A stretch of 64,000 nucleotides of DNA from assembly GCA_030762175.1 (NCBI GenBank), contig CM060833.1, positions 1,676,501 to 1,740,500 of the forward strand, read 5' to 3'. The notes beneath the pieces were generated by a model. That model was not told the DNA's origin and ran no database searches. It worked only from the letters and a program-made list of their open reading frames with translations. This stretch comes from Metallyticus violacea. Lineage: Eukaryota > Arthropoda > Insecta > Mantodea > Metallyticidae. The first letter of the stretch is position 1, and the number at the start of each line of letters is the position of its first letter. This document shows, in pieces, positions 23,321-35,319 of this stretch. The translations under genes were made by a program, and so were the position numbers.

Positions 23321-25104
23321 TAAATAGAGCGATTTCAGTGCTTGCGTCACCCAATTCAGGCAAAATCTTTACAGAAAAAAGAATTGATCATACCCTTGCC
23401 TAAACAAGTGAACATCAGAAAGCAACACATGTTTCGAAAAAAATTGTAATCTCGTCATCTTTTGCATCGTGGATGGATTACTTTATTTGCTGATATAATT
23501 GCAACACTGAATGATGTAATGTGAAAAAAGTATTACTCTTTTTGGAACTGCAATCTTTTCTTATAATGATTTTACTAGTTTCCCATGTACTCAAAATCTT
23601 ATTCAAGAAAACTCAAGCGAAAAAGATAAACTGGCAATCTTTCATTGACTACTCAGCCCTTGACTATTTATTTGGTTTAGAAAGTATTGAAAGTTCATTC
23701 TCGTCAAAAAACACTACAAATTGTCAATTTTGGTGTTGACATTATAAATCCTAAAAACAAACTTCAATAGGATTCATAGGTTTAAATTATGTTTGAAGTA
23801 AATGACACAGGAGATTGGGATAGCAAAATATACTGGTAAGAGAATAGAATGTAACGTCCTTTACTTTGAAGAATATATTTAAAGAATGTTGCATGTGCAA
23901 GTTACACTTCTTGCTGCTTCTGTAACCGGTTCAATAAGAAACATCATGTGCTTGCCCCCAAGGGTATGCGCAGGACTGGACGCTACATAATTTGAAGAAA
24001 GAAGTCTCTGAAACCTTGGTAACTTTCCCAGCTCTGCTGAAATAGGGGGAAACCCCGCAGACCCACCCAATTATCTTTGCTTCCAGCGATCACAGAAAGA
24101 AGCAAAATTTTTCCACTCAATGCCAAAGCAAGTTCTCGTGTCTGTAGTAGAAACTAGTCGATGTAGTTGATGAAAAAACGTTCAATGTTTTTACTTGAAA
24201 TCGATCTCTAGACGGAAAGAATGTCATTTATTAAATCAACCCAAATGTCTTACCTGCAGGGATCTTGTACCCAAGGTATATAACAATAAGATATGACAAA
24301 TTACATTATGACCACGTTCCTCAACAACCCGGCGACTCTCACCAAAATTACGTTAGTAACATTGTTAACATGCATCGTTATAAATAATTTGGCAAGGAAA
24401 TATATCAAAGCAAACGGAAATGTATATCAAGGAATACATGCTAGAGCTCAGCTGGGGAAAACGTCCTACCGTTTGGTAGTGTACCCCCAACTATTTCATA
24501 CTTGTTCATACTCGACTTGCTACCAATCACGTTAATACAGAAGACTTGCTTCTGGAAATTTCTGACAACCAACCGCCACCAACGATCATTTTTCCCAACG
24601 ATAAACGAACACAATGCAAACAATGAGTATACCATAATATGTAATACAAACTACATGCCTGTAGTTTCAAACAAATGTGTTTATATCGGGCTTCCAAAAT
24701 ATGTCCCCACCCTCGCACCTGCCTGTACTTAAACCGGAAGCAGACTTTACACAATTGTGTGCAAATATTAGCTGCTGACGTTTGTGTTTCCTTGCATAGC
24801 CGCAGTAATTAAATTTGATATTAATTTTTCAGTACAAAACAAAGACGTAATTTTAACAGATGACGAATTAAGACGAAACTTTAACTTTTACCAACAAAAT
24901 CACTACCGGCATTTGCACAAGTTGGGTTTTCAGTGTCTTTGTACATGCAACAACAAAAATTGTTAAAACTCAAACCTTGCAAACCATACACGTGTAACGA
25001 CAATGTGATCCCGTAGCAGGTGTTCGTTATTGTGAGTGGTTTCTTTCAGGCGTGGCAGGGTCGTGTCAACACTCACAATACCGCTATTGGTGTTCTGAAA
25101 TTCC
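23321..25104. other. No gene recognised
   Basis: AT-rich with several short frames on both strands (for example around 23521, 24293 and 24502). None resembles a known family or is flanked by convincing splice sites. Confidence 0.4.
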
Positions 25105-25164
25105 AAATTCTTCTTCTTCTTCTTCTCCTTCCTTTTCCTCCTCCTCCTCCTTCTCCTCCTCCTC

Positions 25165-25196
<32 letters not shown>
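25105..25196. repeat. Compound microsatellite (TTC)n-(TCC)n-(TCA)n
   Basis: A 92-base pyrimidine-rich trinucleotide array changes from CTT/TTC to TCC and then to nine or so uninterrupted TCA/ATC units. The poly-Ser/Pro and poly-Met/Glu frames it opens on the two strands are artefacts of the array. Confidence 0.9.
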
Positions 25197-25300
25197 GAGG
25201 TGATGAAAAATGGTTCCCAACACGTGTTTGAAGATTGACAGAAACACTGAAAAGGTGCATTGCATTCAACGGTGACTACTTTGAGAAATATAACAAACGT
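25197..25300 (+). mobile_element. Mariner C-terminal fragment
   Basis: Reads KNGSQHVFED, a stop, then in other frames KRCIAFNGDYFEKY. This is the same end block as in the element at 1530-2215 (NGFQHAFENxQKRWGxCIAF). The microsatellite abuts it directly, so the rest of the element was deleted or replaced by the expanding array. Confidence 0.55.
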
Positions 25301-25639
25301 GAGAGTGAGTAAAAGTATGTTGTTGTCAACAATTGTTTGTTGAATAACCCTTGTAATAGTAAACTAGCTTAAGACCACTCTTAAAAAGAATTACGGCACG
25401 TAAATTAAACTTAACTGGATGAAAAAAAAAAAAGACTCCAATATATGCCACAGGAAACCTTTTACGAGGGAAAAGTCATAAGTGATAACAGCTATTATTT
25501 TTATAGGAAATAAATCAAGGTATACGATTGAAAGTATATGGCATTTACTGCCGAGTGGTGCCAACAACAAAAGATAGCCCTCTTAGAGAAGAAGCAAAAC
25601 ACAGACAACATTGGTTTATTATGACATGGGAAGAAATTA
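25301..25639. other. No gene recognised
   Basis: AT-rich spacer including a 12-A run near 25420. It separates a plus-strand and a minus-strand mariner remnant. Confidence 0.4.
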
Positions 25640-26540
25640 CATACAACTACATACACAGGGCTGCAAATCTGCCACAGGACGGGTCTTCCAGGTAATCTAC
25701 GATGTTTAGCAGCCTTCGAAGTAGTCTCTGGGTACATCGACGGTTCGTTGCTAGCGATGGGGAAGGCGCTGAATATCTTCTGCTGCATGGGATGGCTACG
25801 TCAGTCACTAGCGTCGAAATATGCGCGGCGCTTGTTAGCAAAACGTTTCCCACGCAATGACCACTTCAATTTAGAGAGGAGATCATAATAACAGGATCTG
25901 AGATTGCATGAATATGGCAAGTGTGGAAGAACTTCCATCCCCACCGCTGTAAAAGACTCGGCTGTGTGAGCTATAGCATTATCGTGTTCAAAAGTTTTGA
26001 CTGTTTGGTGCGTACGGCACGGCGCAATTGTGACACAAAAAAGACATTCATAGTAACTCCCTCGTGCACCTTTACAGTCCTAACCCAGCTTTTTGTTGGT
26101 GAAGGAGTGTGAAGCATTCACTAGACTGTCGCTTGAGTTCTGGTTCATGGTACCTTGTCCACGGTTAGGCAATTCCCTTCTTCTTGAACTCTCACCATTT
26201 TGATGAAACATGTTTCGTAGCGAGTCCACTTAGTTGGTGTGGCACACATATTCCGCTTCCTGTAAAATGCAATGCAATGCACTGTTTGCATAAGTGTCCA
26301 GCACCTATCAGCAAGTAAGCGGATGCAGAATGCCCAGTGCGTGGCAGGTCGGCAGTCGACATTCCGCCCCGTTTGAAGGTCTCTGTCCACCTCGCCTCTG
26401 TTTGATAGAGCACAGCAAGCGCACCCATTGCTTCCCGTTGCTCTGTATTACATTCTTGTGCATTCCTACCGCGGAGAAATGTTATTTTCTTATACGCACT
26501 TTGTTCGCTCTTCGTGACCACTGTCGCTCACCAACTGTAC
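25640..26540 (-). mobile_element. Degenerate mariner-like transposase (family M8), longest copy
   Basis: The minus strand starts with the family lead (GTACAGTTGGTGAGCGACAG) and a 109-codon open frame from 26521. That frame contains LRGRNAQECNTEQREAMGAL and TFKRGGMSTADLPRTG, the N-terminal DNA-binding region. A tract like VPHQLSGLATKH follows, where mariners have WVPHxLTxxQK. Further on, near 25880-26060, come decayed pieces around the expected catalytic region. Frames shift repeatedly. Homologous N-terminal fragments lie at 7655, 39060 and 39580. The boundary at 25640 is a guess. Confidence 0.6.
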
Positions 26541-27239
26541 TTCGGAGCGTGCTGAGACATGCAGCTCTGCATATATTCACAATCTGGTGGCGTCATTCGA
26601 AAGTACATCTTAGAAGTTAGCGACAATACCTCACTTCTCTCTAAGTATACACAAACACCCGTTTTAAAACTGCACATGTATTATAGGCCTTGACGAATAT
26701 CCTGTCAGTACGCAGCTACGCTTTGTCGGCCCGCAAATGCATTAGAAAAATATGTGGAGTGCTTGATTTGCAAATTGTGTTCACCCCCTCCTAGGTTCGA
26801 ATTCCAATCAGGGCAATTATCTGCTTAACGTTTTTTCCTTACCCTGAGATAGCTTTAAGGTATAGAGAATTCCGAGCTCATTAATTCATTCCATTCATCC
26901 CTACAGACTTACACCTATAGTATTTAGGTCGCAAGAATACCAACAAAGAGAGAAAAACAAATTATAATACTCCATTAATTCAGGGGAAAAAACATTTAAT
27001 CCGACACGCTTTTTGGGACTTATTAAACATCTGGTTAACGGAATCGATAAAAATTAATCTGCATTATTTTATGCATTTGGATTCTCCAAAATTATGGATG
27101 CGATGCAAAGAATATTTATAGAGACAAAAAGAAGAAGATCGTTTGAAAAATTGTTAAAACCACTGGAAAAAGCATCCTAGCAATCTATAAAAGGAATTGT
27201 ACTTTTCTATGGAGTTACATGGGAGGATGAAGACACGCG
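26541..27239. other. No gene recognised; one B-box-like sequence
   Basis: At about 26794 the sequence GGTTCGAATTCC resembles a pol III B box, with A-box-like sequence uncertain. It may be a third, poorly preserved SINE type. The remainder is AT-rich. Confidence 0.3.
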
Positions 27240-27360
27240 CTCAGGTCCTTTTTTCTAAGTCCTCATCAATGATAGATTTGGGGGCGTACCCTAAAGCGCT
27301 TGCTCCACACACTTACACACAAAAGAAAGTCCCTTCCCAATTTGTCATTTCACAGTACAT
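27240..27360 (+). mobile_element. SINE family B fragment
   Basis: The segment AAGTCCTCATCAATG, then GGGGCGTACCCTAAAG, then CCCTTCCCAATTTGTCATTT follows the order of the family B body and pre-tail (TCAGTCCTCATAA, GGGGAGGTACC, CCTTTCCCAATTTATCATTT). Both the tRNA-like head and the extreme 3' end are missing. Confidence 0.5.
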
Positions 27361-27399
27361 CGCTGTTACAAAGAATTGAGTACACATAACCGCTATTTG

Positions 27400-27545
27400 T
27401 TTTCTGTAAAACGCCGTGGTTACTCACTACAGGTCTCCGTTATTCAGTAATTGATCATTTTATACAGAACTTGACATGTACATAATTATTTTCCTCATTT
27501 AGTTAGTTAGTTAATTGCGGCATTTTACAGAAAATTAAATGCCAC
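27400..27545. repeat. Imperfect inverted repeat
   Basis: The arm TTTTCTGTAAAACGCCGTGG near 27399-27418 pairs with the arm around 27515-27535 (GCGGCATTTTACAGAAAA), separated by roughly 100 bases. It could be the ends of a small MITE-like element or a chance hairpin. No coding content. Confidence 0.35.
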
Positions 27546-27971
27546 AGTGGTAAGTATAACAGCATTTTGGTGCGAGTTTATTTGTATTAAATGTTGGGGC
27601 TAGCAGTGATTCCCTCAATTGAAAAAAAAGGTACCAAGAGAGGAATCTCACTAGAATGAAGGCTGAAACATTACAATTACAATAATGATTTCTAAACGTA
27701 CGGAACAAGATTTTGTTTTGTCATAAAAACCGCGATACTTCATTGTTATGTAACGATCAAAGAAACTCCAACCAGCCTGTGCCAGTACTCAACTGGCTCC
27801 AAAGCTAAGGTATGCAGGCGTATTTTAAAATAAAACTACTTTTAGGCAACATGTAATTCAGAAAAGGGGAAATTTGCTGTAATTCGTAAACCGTATGTGG
27901 CAACAAAACCAACAGACATTTAAATGGAGTGGTCATAGAGCATAAAGAAATGTGCAGTATGCCTGCTACAA

Positions 27972-28055
27972 GTAAAGCCGTCAATTCCCTGTCGTAGATT
28001 TACGGCTCGAAAATGAACCTGAAGCCTGAAATAAGAGGCGCCGCTGTGTCCATAA
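27972..28055 (+). mobile_element. SINE family A fragment
   Basis: A short, diverged piece of the family A body: AGTAAAGCCGTCAATTCCCT, then GTCGTAGATTTACGGC, then GAACCTGAAGCCTGAAATAA. Neither the head nor the A-rich tail is present. Confidence 0.6.
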
Positions 28056-28821
28056 ATCAACAACTGAAGATAATTCAGACATAAGAAATGGAAAAGTGTA
28101 AATATCAGATGGCTGAGCAGAGAATGTAGTAAAAATCAAGTAACGACAGTTAAAAAATTGAAAGTGCGTGCTACATGTTAGCTGTATAATAATTAAAACG
28201 GAATGTGATTAACATTTAAACTACATAATTAATTTTGGACGTACGGTAGCTTGTCTTTCTGTGTTCCGAAACCCTGTGATGTTTATAGTACACTTTACAC
28301 TCCAGAAGCCGCTGTTTGTAAGGGTAAGTCCATTATCCGCCCATGTTCTTTCACATGACACCAACGAATTTATCGCCTGGAGGAATACCCAATTGTTAAT
28401 GCTAACTATCCGTATGCCACACCTTTAATTACAAAAATTTGAATTTCAGGTATACTTCCACTGCCCAAATATATATTGTCTTTGTTTTTACGTAAACCCC
28501 AACTCATAACAGTCTGATTTTCAGAAAGTACTTTGTTATTTTATTTCAATGACTATGCTGCGTTTCGTTGCGGCCGCTATGGTGTTATCAGACGTATTTA
28601 TTTTATTGTACAGTCAGTAAGATAGCTGATGAAACTTTTTACTACATTCCTTCGGAATTCGCTAAAAATGCAGCACAAGTTGTAAAGATGTACCAGAGAA
28701 GCCAAGTAACAATGGAGGTGCACACCACATCCAATTAATAACTTTTTCCTTCCCCTTTATGCCGTTTTACGTTGAGGGGTTCGTTTAAATGTTTTGAACT
28801 CATTCACACACAGCGCTCTGC
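28056..28821. other. No gene recognised upstream of promoter candidate
   Basis: AT-rich. Immediately before the promoter candidate (28740-28820) it includes CCCTTTATGCCG and CACACACAG sequences. No known transcription-factor site can be argued with confidence. Confidence 0.35.
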
Positions 28822-28912
28822 CATTGGCTGACGTGCTTCAATGGCCTTTCATCCAAGGCCGGGAACTTGGTGGTTGTATAAAGTGAACAGTTTTCTTAGG
28901 CGCAGATTCAGT
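28822..28912 (+). promoter_or_regulatory. Candidate TATA/Inr core promoter
   Basis: Three elements line up on the plus strand. An inverted CCAAT box (ATTGG, 28823-28827) lies about 85 bases upstream of the proposed start. A TATAAA box is at 28877-28882. The arthropod initiator TCAGT at 28908-28912 would place transcription start at A28910, 33 bases after the first T of the TATA box, at the upper end of the normal spacing. The surrounding 150 bases are clearly less AT-rich than the flanks. No downstream promoter element sits at its required position. The likeliest target is the GMC oxidoreductase gene at 38177, by inference only. Confidence 0.5.
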
Positions 28913-28951
28913 AGAGGTGAACAGAGCGGTGGGTCGCTCGGCTGTGCCCAG
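28910..28951 (+). other. Candidate 5' untranslated exon
   Basis: From the proposed start at 28910 there are 42 bases without an ATG, ending CCCAG before a consensus donor GTAAGT at 28952. The nearest strong plus-strand acceptor that leads into a coding start is the TTCATTCACAG just before the ATG at 38177, implying a 9.2-kb intron. Untranslated first exons with long first introns are common in insect genes of this kind. Another, closer acceptor cannot be excluded. Confidence 0.4.
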
Positions 28952-28952
28952 G

Positions 28953-30379
28953 TAAGTCCGGACCTTTATCTCGATGCAGTTCACGTCCTAACTTCAGTTT
29001 CGTTTGTGTGTGCTTCACATGCCAGTTCTACTGCCTCAACACATAATGGTTATTTAGTTTATAGAAAATGCAATATTAATATATTTATGTTTTTTTTTTT
29101 GTGTGGATGCCTTCGGAAAACATTTCTTCTATTTATTTGGGTTGGCCTCCCGTCACTATGGCAAGTGCCTGCCAGTCGTTCGAATCATGGACTGACAAAC
29201 TCATACCAGTGTTAGCGGTTCAAACCATTATTGGGTAGTAGATTTTAAGATAAGGGACAAACAGCTCACCAACTTTCACACTCAAATAAAATACTTTTCC
29301 CTAGCAAACGGAGCATTATTGATATTAATAATGCCGATTATCATTTATGACTAAAGATACAAAATAATGTATGAAATCCGTTTTATTACAAAGTGAAAGA
29401 GAAGATAGGGAGGGAAAATTACCATCTCTGAGCAATATGGAGATAATACAAAAGACAATTGTGAAAGTAAGGGGTGTAGCACAATCTTTGGATATTACGA
29501 TATACACGTGAAGATAAATAAGAGCGTATGTTGATAAACTACTTTCTTTAGCGTATAGCTTATTACTATTATCTGTAAATAAAGTCACTTATGAAGAAGA
29601 AATAGTTAACACTGCATGTTTGAAAACAGTTGAACAGCGAATGCTAATGCTTTCGAGACGATGAATCAAGTAATGATTTTATTTTATTTGAGGAAAACGT
29701 TACCAAACTTTACAGCTAAGGCAAGGTATATTGGTGGCCGTTTCCATGCATTTACCTTTATTCCGTTATATGTCTCTGCAGAAACAAAACATTCGCTATT
29801 TATAGCCGTGACGGAAATGAAAACATATTTTCCATGCCAGCATTGAACGCGTTCGTTTTATATAACTTCGGTATTAAGGATATACACATATTTTTAATTT
29901 GCGTTATTACACGTTTTTTGTTATTCAGCTCAAACCGGGCTTGCACCTGAAGTATAGGCAACACATCATACATATGACTCGCTTAAAGACACCGAAATGT
30001 TGCGGTATTTACTGTATCGATATCTTCCAGCAAAACAATGAGAACGATCTAAGTGTCGTCTATTTTTGCGCATTTTCCACACTTTCTCGTGTTGCTATTG
30101 TCAGCAGTCTACCGCAACTTTCCAAATCAGTCACGCTTGCGAAAACCCAAATTATGCAATATCGGGTTCTTCACATTATATTAATTTGCTCAACGCTACA
30201 GAAAACTCTACTTAACTCTTCGAATAGTTAAAAAAGAATGACGGTCTTAAACACCAATAAGTAGTGCTCAATCTTTTGGCATGTTCCGCAGTTTTGTTGC
30301 GGTTAAAACAGCTTAATATGACCAGAAAACTACCAATTGAACATTGATACCTTATTCACAATCTGCCTCCCAAAATAAG
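28953..30379. other. No exon recognised; possible intron 1
   Basis: AT-rich sequence with a few short frames (29325-29588, 29661-29846, 29899-30231) that show no family resemblance. If the distant promoter is correct, this is the start of intron 1 of the GMC gene. Confidence 0.35.
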
Positions 30380-30665
30380 TTTTCATCACTACACGAAATA
30401 TGACAGATTCAAAATAGTAGTAAATCGTGTAATTGTTATAATAGTGTTCAGTAGTATTTTATGTAATTTAGATCTCCACGCGCTGCTACTTGGAATAAAA
30501 TTAGTGTATGTTTTCATGAAGATCAAACCTAAAGCTAAATCACTTTAATTATTATAATAAGAACTTCGTTCTCGCATTGACATTATCTTACCGTATCCCC
30601 TTCTTACTTAGGTAATTTAATTTTCATCACAAAAACATTCGTTAACCTAATTAAATTACTGAAAA
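30380..30665 (+). repeat. Paired repeat F, copy 1
   Basis: Aligns with 58650-58995 in the same orientation. Shared blocks include CACGAAATATGAC, ATTTAGATCT, TAGTGTATGT, AAGCTAAATCA, GGTAATTTAATT and AACATTCGTTAAC, with insertions and deletions between them. Both copies are followed by an inverted family A SINE less than 200 bases away. No coding frame is seen. Family unrecognised. Confidence 0.5.
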
Positions 30666-30850
30666 ATCATCAATACTGAAGATAGTGCAAAGGAGTGCTG
30701 CTTTACGATACCTCAGCAAGAAAGACTTGTTAAATTCTGGCTAACGTGCTTCGATTCAGACGCATTGAATATTCAAATTTGTCTATTGTGAATTTTAGTT
30801 TCTGATGCTGTCTTCATACTGCAACATATTTCAATATAATAAATGTTTTG

Positions 30851-31028
30851 ATTTGGTTTATTTACGGACGCTCTTTAATATCTCAGGTCATCAGCGTCCC
30901 ATTCAATTCAGGACGTGAAACAGCCCATAAATTTTGCTCCGAGGCCTCTTCTTTCAGGCTTGAGGTTCTTTTACGGACCCACGGCTTTACTTTCCTTCCA
31001 AAGGAAGCCGTACTTAGGATTTTTAATA
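30851..31028 (-). mobile_element. SINE family A, 5'-truncated
   Basis: On the minus strand this copy holds CTTCCTTTGGAAGGAAAGTA through the 3' end AGAGCGTCCGTAAATAAA. The TACATTTACGGCACG block is shortened by a small deletion. The tRNA-like head is absent. Confidence 0.75.
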
Positions 31029-33176
31029 TAGTTGCCAATATTACATTCATTATCAAATTTGTAGGTAGATATTTGTGTTATATGTGGGAAAATCCAAATC
31101 TTACATTTAGAAGGTTCATTCCCATGCATAGAAATCTTGGAGCACATCGTGACAGTTTCCAGATAATTGTCACTTACCTTACCGTTTATATTCCTTGGTT
31201 TGCTCTTGGCGTATCCCCTTAATAGATGCGATGAAGAAAGTTCGTATCCTTAGCTTTGTACATATTTACGTAACAAACCCAAATTCTTTATTTATTGAAT
31301 TCCTCTGACTGAGAACGAGAACTCGGGCAAGGCAAGGCACTTCAAACCAACACCATTGCTGTGTTAAAGTGAACAACCGAGTTAATGAAATATACAGAAT
31401 GCGGAGAACTGTACAGTAGAGAGGCATATTATTGTGTAGTATAAAAGAACACTGGTAAGCGCGTACTGTAGTTCATGTTGCAATGTGTTCAAAAAGTTCT
31501 GCCTGCTTGCTCCTTAATAACAGTATTAAGAGAAATATGACCAATTGTCTTGCTATCGAGCTGTCATAAGTCTTTATCAAGGGTGCAGTGTTCCAAGTTA
31601 AGCAAAACCTACCACGAAAGGGAAAGTGTTGAATTCTCATTTTAAAAGTATTAGCCTCAGAAGAAGTACATTCAGGGCCGCGTATAGCAAAACAACCATG
31701 CGGCCCCCGCTTAAGAAAACACTGCAATCTGGACAACTGTCAAAAAGACGTTCTTCGCTGTACTATTTTTAAATGTAAAAACTTGTTCATTCGATGAGGG
31801 GTAAAATAGATTGTAAAGGTTCCAGGTAATTAAAAAAATATGGAATTTCGTTATAGATAAGGAAATTTCTGTAATAAAGGAAGCCACCAAAATCAAAATT
31901 TGAGAATAATGAATGAGAAGGGGTTCATATTTTATATTGAGACCTGGGTGAACCAAAATCACTCTGGACCAGACATCTAACAGGAATGTTAACCTCAAAG
32001 TTCCTGGCAAAGAAGTTTCATTCCTGTCCACAAAATACAAACTTAGACAAATGAATGCAGAAAGTTTGTGAAACAGATTTTTAATTTAGTACGAGAGGGA
32101 TCAATAATGCAAGTTATCATTAAGTCCCCACAGGAAGGCTGAAACAGTAGCAGGACAAACTTCACGGTACAAATTACATGAAAGTTGCTCCATTACTGTC
32201 AATAGAGTAAAACGTGACAGATGTCAAGAAACTAATGCACGAGGCTCTCAAGGCTGAAGAAGTAGCAACAGACAGCATTATTCAGATCTTAGGGGTAGAA
32301 GAGGGGAGGGGAGGACGTCCTTGCAACTTCTTTGTGATTTCAGTGACCTTCATGAAATTGCTTGCTCAGACGAGGAATTTTAGTGCTGTCAAGAAAGCGC
32401 TTTATTTGCATCTGACACGTTTCAGTAGCGCGACCCCTTGCTTAGTTTGGTGCTGCAATGCAGGCTGAAAGTGAATTCGCTTCACATTATCGTAGAAACG
32501 GCATGTGTAATCGAGTTATAAAACTGGTTTTGTAGTTTACTTGGGATAATGCAACTACATGTTCTGCCTTTCTCACATACAAAATGTGTTCTTTTTTTCA
32601 GATTCTGTATTAGTTAAAATCTGTAAGTTTTTTCATTTAAAAAATCTGCATTAATAAAATAGTAGTGATTATACATGCGAAATTTAACGACTTGTCGATA
32701 ATTAGCCCGCTGTAAAACTTAAAACATATTTAATGGTCATTTTATAGTTTTACAGTGCATATTTTTTATTTTTTAGAACTTATTTTAGGTACCAAAAATA
32801 ACTGAATTTACCCTTAAAAGTCTGCTGCTTAATGTTTTCATCTAACTCTGATTATGTACCTCCCCCACCATAAATGCAGTGTGTTCTTCAAATATACCAC
32901 GTTCTCGCTTTCTTGACTACAAACTATGAACGAAAACGTTTAAAAGCTATGTTCTATTCTATTCTATTCCTCACAAAGACCAACATTTTCATTCACTCAT
33001 CCCAAAGTTTAAAAAAATAAATATTTATATAGTAATTTTTCTCTCTTGTAAAATTAGCAACGTCTTTCTGGCGTACCTTCACCTTTATACGGTTAAAATT
33101 ACAATAAGTAAAAAAACACTAACGCAAAATTCTTCTAAGTCCTGCTCGTTACAGCGCGCGGTTCACCAGGTACCCA
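31029..33176. other. No gene recognised
   Basis: Mostly AT-rich. Minus-strand open frames at 31473-31736 and 31711-32040 and a plus-strand one at 32214-32468 are 84-109 codons long, but I recognise no family. The plus-strand frame ends in a G-rich/GA-rich stretch. A short ATTCT array lies near 32950. Confidence 0.35.
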
Positions 33177-33425
33177 TGTGTCATGTGTGTTCTGTGGCAG
33201 AGTGTGCAGTGATGCCGTGGTTAAGAGCGCAGGTTCGCCTCTCGGCAGGCAATTATTTGTAATATATTATAACAATCGGAACTTTGTTACCCATACACAT
33301 CAAGCTTTAACGTTAATATATTTTATAATTTTCTTTCAGTATTTCCTCTATCCAAATGCAACATGCTTCACATGCACGAAGGTCAAAAGATGGTTTAGGG
33401 CACAAATTCAAGAAGCCTGGGAATA
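33177..33425 (+). repeat. tRNA-like repeat C, copy 1
   Basis: Starts TGTGTTCTGTGGCAGAGTGT and contains GTGATGCCGTGGTTAAGAGC, then AGGTTCGCCTC. That arrangement resembles a tRNA head with a weak B box. The body continues through AACGTTAATATATT, CTTCAC, GCACGAAGGTCAAAAGATG and TTCAAGAAGCCTGGG. Two inverted copies follow within 2.5 kb. This copy lacks the tail seen in the others. Confidence 0.6.
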
Positions 33426-34179
33426 AAAATTCATATCTCTGCTTAATGACTTCGGTCACCCGCGATGTTGTGAAGTATGCCAAGAGTGAGAATCAACAAT
33501 ATTTATGTTTGTTACGTAGGAGAGAATTTCGTGCAATTTTCAGATGTGATTAGAAAGTTGTTGCATCTGTGAAGGCGCTGCACCGTGATATCCGTTTTTT
33601 TTATTATTATGGGGCACTTTGTTGATTACTCACAAATAGAGCGCTACCAGATTGCAGTAATTGTTGTATATTTCATTATTCTTAAACTGCAGGTTGAAAC
33701 ATTAGCGAACCCGCGCTCACAGAGCTAGGTGAGAATAGTTAATTAAACGTGCACACTGTTTGATGTGTACATTGTTTTCTCTCTACTACAAGTTGTATGT
33801 TTATTCCAAGTTTCAGCTTATTGTTTAAGCAAGCTCATTTGTTGACTGTGTATCAACTGTCTGTAAGTTTCAACTTGTGCAGCTAAACAGATACACCCTT
33901 TCGTAAGAGAGAGTTTCGTGTGTCCATCGGAGACTCGTAAACGCGCATGTAAATTTAATCATCACAATCATAATCATCTGGAAAAAGGACATCAGAGTAG
34001 AGTAGCAGTGGCCGGGAGGGTTAGAAAACATTGTTCTTCTTCTTTTTGTCTTATTACTGGTTTTATAAGTTTATATGTTAACATATCATTTCAGTTTTAC
34101 GGCATTACCTATGCACACACAAACTAATGCATTCTTTACAAATAAATACATTTATCTTCTAAAGTGAAAACATACACAA
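33426..34179. other. No gene recognised
   Basis: Spacer between copies of repeat C. It is AT-rich, and no coding-like frame is seen. Confidence 0.4.
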
Positions 34180-34520
34180 GTTAATATCGGGGTGTACAAA
34201 CACTCGGCATGTATAACTACACTCAATGTTCTAGGTACAGATGATATCAGATTTCTACAGTAGTGTTGACGAGAGGCTACAACATCCCAGCTTCTTGAAT
34301 ATCTTTTGTCCTTCGTGCATGTGCGGTATATTGTATTTAGATAGGACAAATACTGAAGGAGTGTTAACGTTGAAGTTTGCCGTGTATGGAAAACTAATTT
34401 GTCATAAAATGTTACAAGAATTATTAAAAAAAAGTGCTTCATGCTGGGAGGCGAACCTCCGCTCTTATCCACCGCATCACTGCACACTCTGCCACAGAGC
34501 TAACAGAACACACACATAGT
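34180..34520 (-). repeat. tRNA-like repeat C, copy 2
   Basis: On the minus strand it starts GTGTTCTGTTAGCTCTGTGG, with AGAGTGTGCAGTGATGCGG and GGAGGTTCGCCTCCC, and runs through TTCAAGAAGCTGGGATG to the tail GTTTGTACACCCCGATATTA. It is the longest copy. The 111-codon minus-strand frame inside it is shared only in part with copy 3, so the repeat is probably non-coding. Confidence 0.65.
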
Positions 34521-35145
34521 CAGCATCTGTAGCGCATGCATATAACAATTAATCCAGGGACTACACAGTCTTGAATTATGCGTTCAAAGGATGACATTTT
34601 GGGGGGAAGGGGTCAAAGTGTGTACACAATTTCAATGTATATTCTAAAGAACTGAACAGCCCCGAGCATGAATGAGCTTTTGCTCTTTCGCGTATGAAAC
34701 GCACTTTTTTGTCTCCTGTATTAGGTATGCACTTGTGCTAACTAATGTGCTGAAATAAGCACATAAATACTAGTCTTGGGTTCTCACTGTAATTAGCATG
34801 ACGTGGAACTGTGCTGAAATGAAGCAAACACAATGACCTGTAATTCATTTGCATAGCACTTCTTGCGTGTGTCCAGATAGCGGAACAGATGGCAACTTTG
34901 ATGTTATGTTATAAAGGTCACGTTTCGGTGATAGGAGCAGCTCATTGCATGTTATCATTGCCAGGAACCAGCGACCTTGTCCCTCAGCAAACAAAACATT
35001 CACTTTCCTAAGCCGAATATCTGTCACGGACACTATCGTGTTATCGCTCCTCCAATGAGAAAACACTACATTTCAACTTCCTATTATACTTCCCAATCTC
35101 CACTAGATCTAGCATAAAAGACAAGGTGCACCCACCCTTTGACAA

Positions 35146-35190
35146 TATAAAAAACAGACTCTACCGGAGAACTTCGAGCACGCCTGTAAG
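35146..35190 (+). promoter_or_regulatory. Weak TATA-like promoter candidate
   Basis: TATAAAA at 35146-35152 lies at the edge of a less AT-rich segment. There is no TCAGT initiator 25-35 bases downstream and no obvious first exon with a consensus donor. It is listed as an alternative start for the GMC gene, weaker than the one near 28.9 kb. Confidence 0.15.
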
Positions 35191-35319
35191 CGCAGTATTC
35201 ACGGCGCGCATGCAGCGACTGGCATACTGCAGTGGGCGCTTTGCCTGTAAACGTAATTAATGGTCACAATCATTAGCATCTGCAAATAGAACACTAAATA
35301 AATACATGAACACAGAAAT

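Noticed and set aside
25084..25269. Poly-Met/poly-Glu and poly-Ser/Pro proteins
   Set aside because: They are translations of the trinucleotide microsatellite.
28841..29215. 124-codon plus-strand frame beginning near the promoter candidate
   Set aside because: Its ATG lies upstream of the TATA box and the frame crosses a consensus splice donor, so it would not be in the mature transcript.
30848..31222. 124-codon plus-strand frame
   Set aside because: The first half is an inverted SINE A and similar frames appear in other inverted copies.
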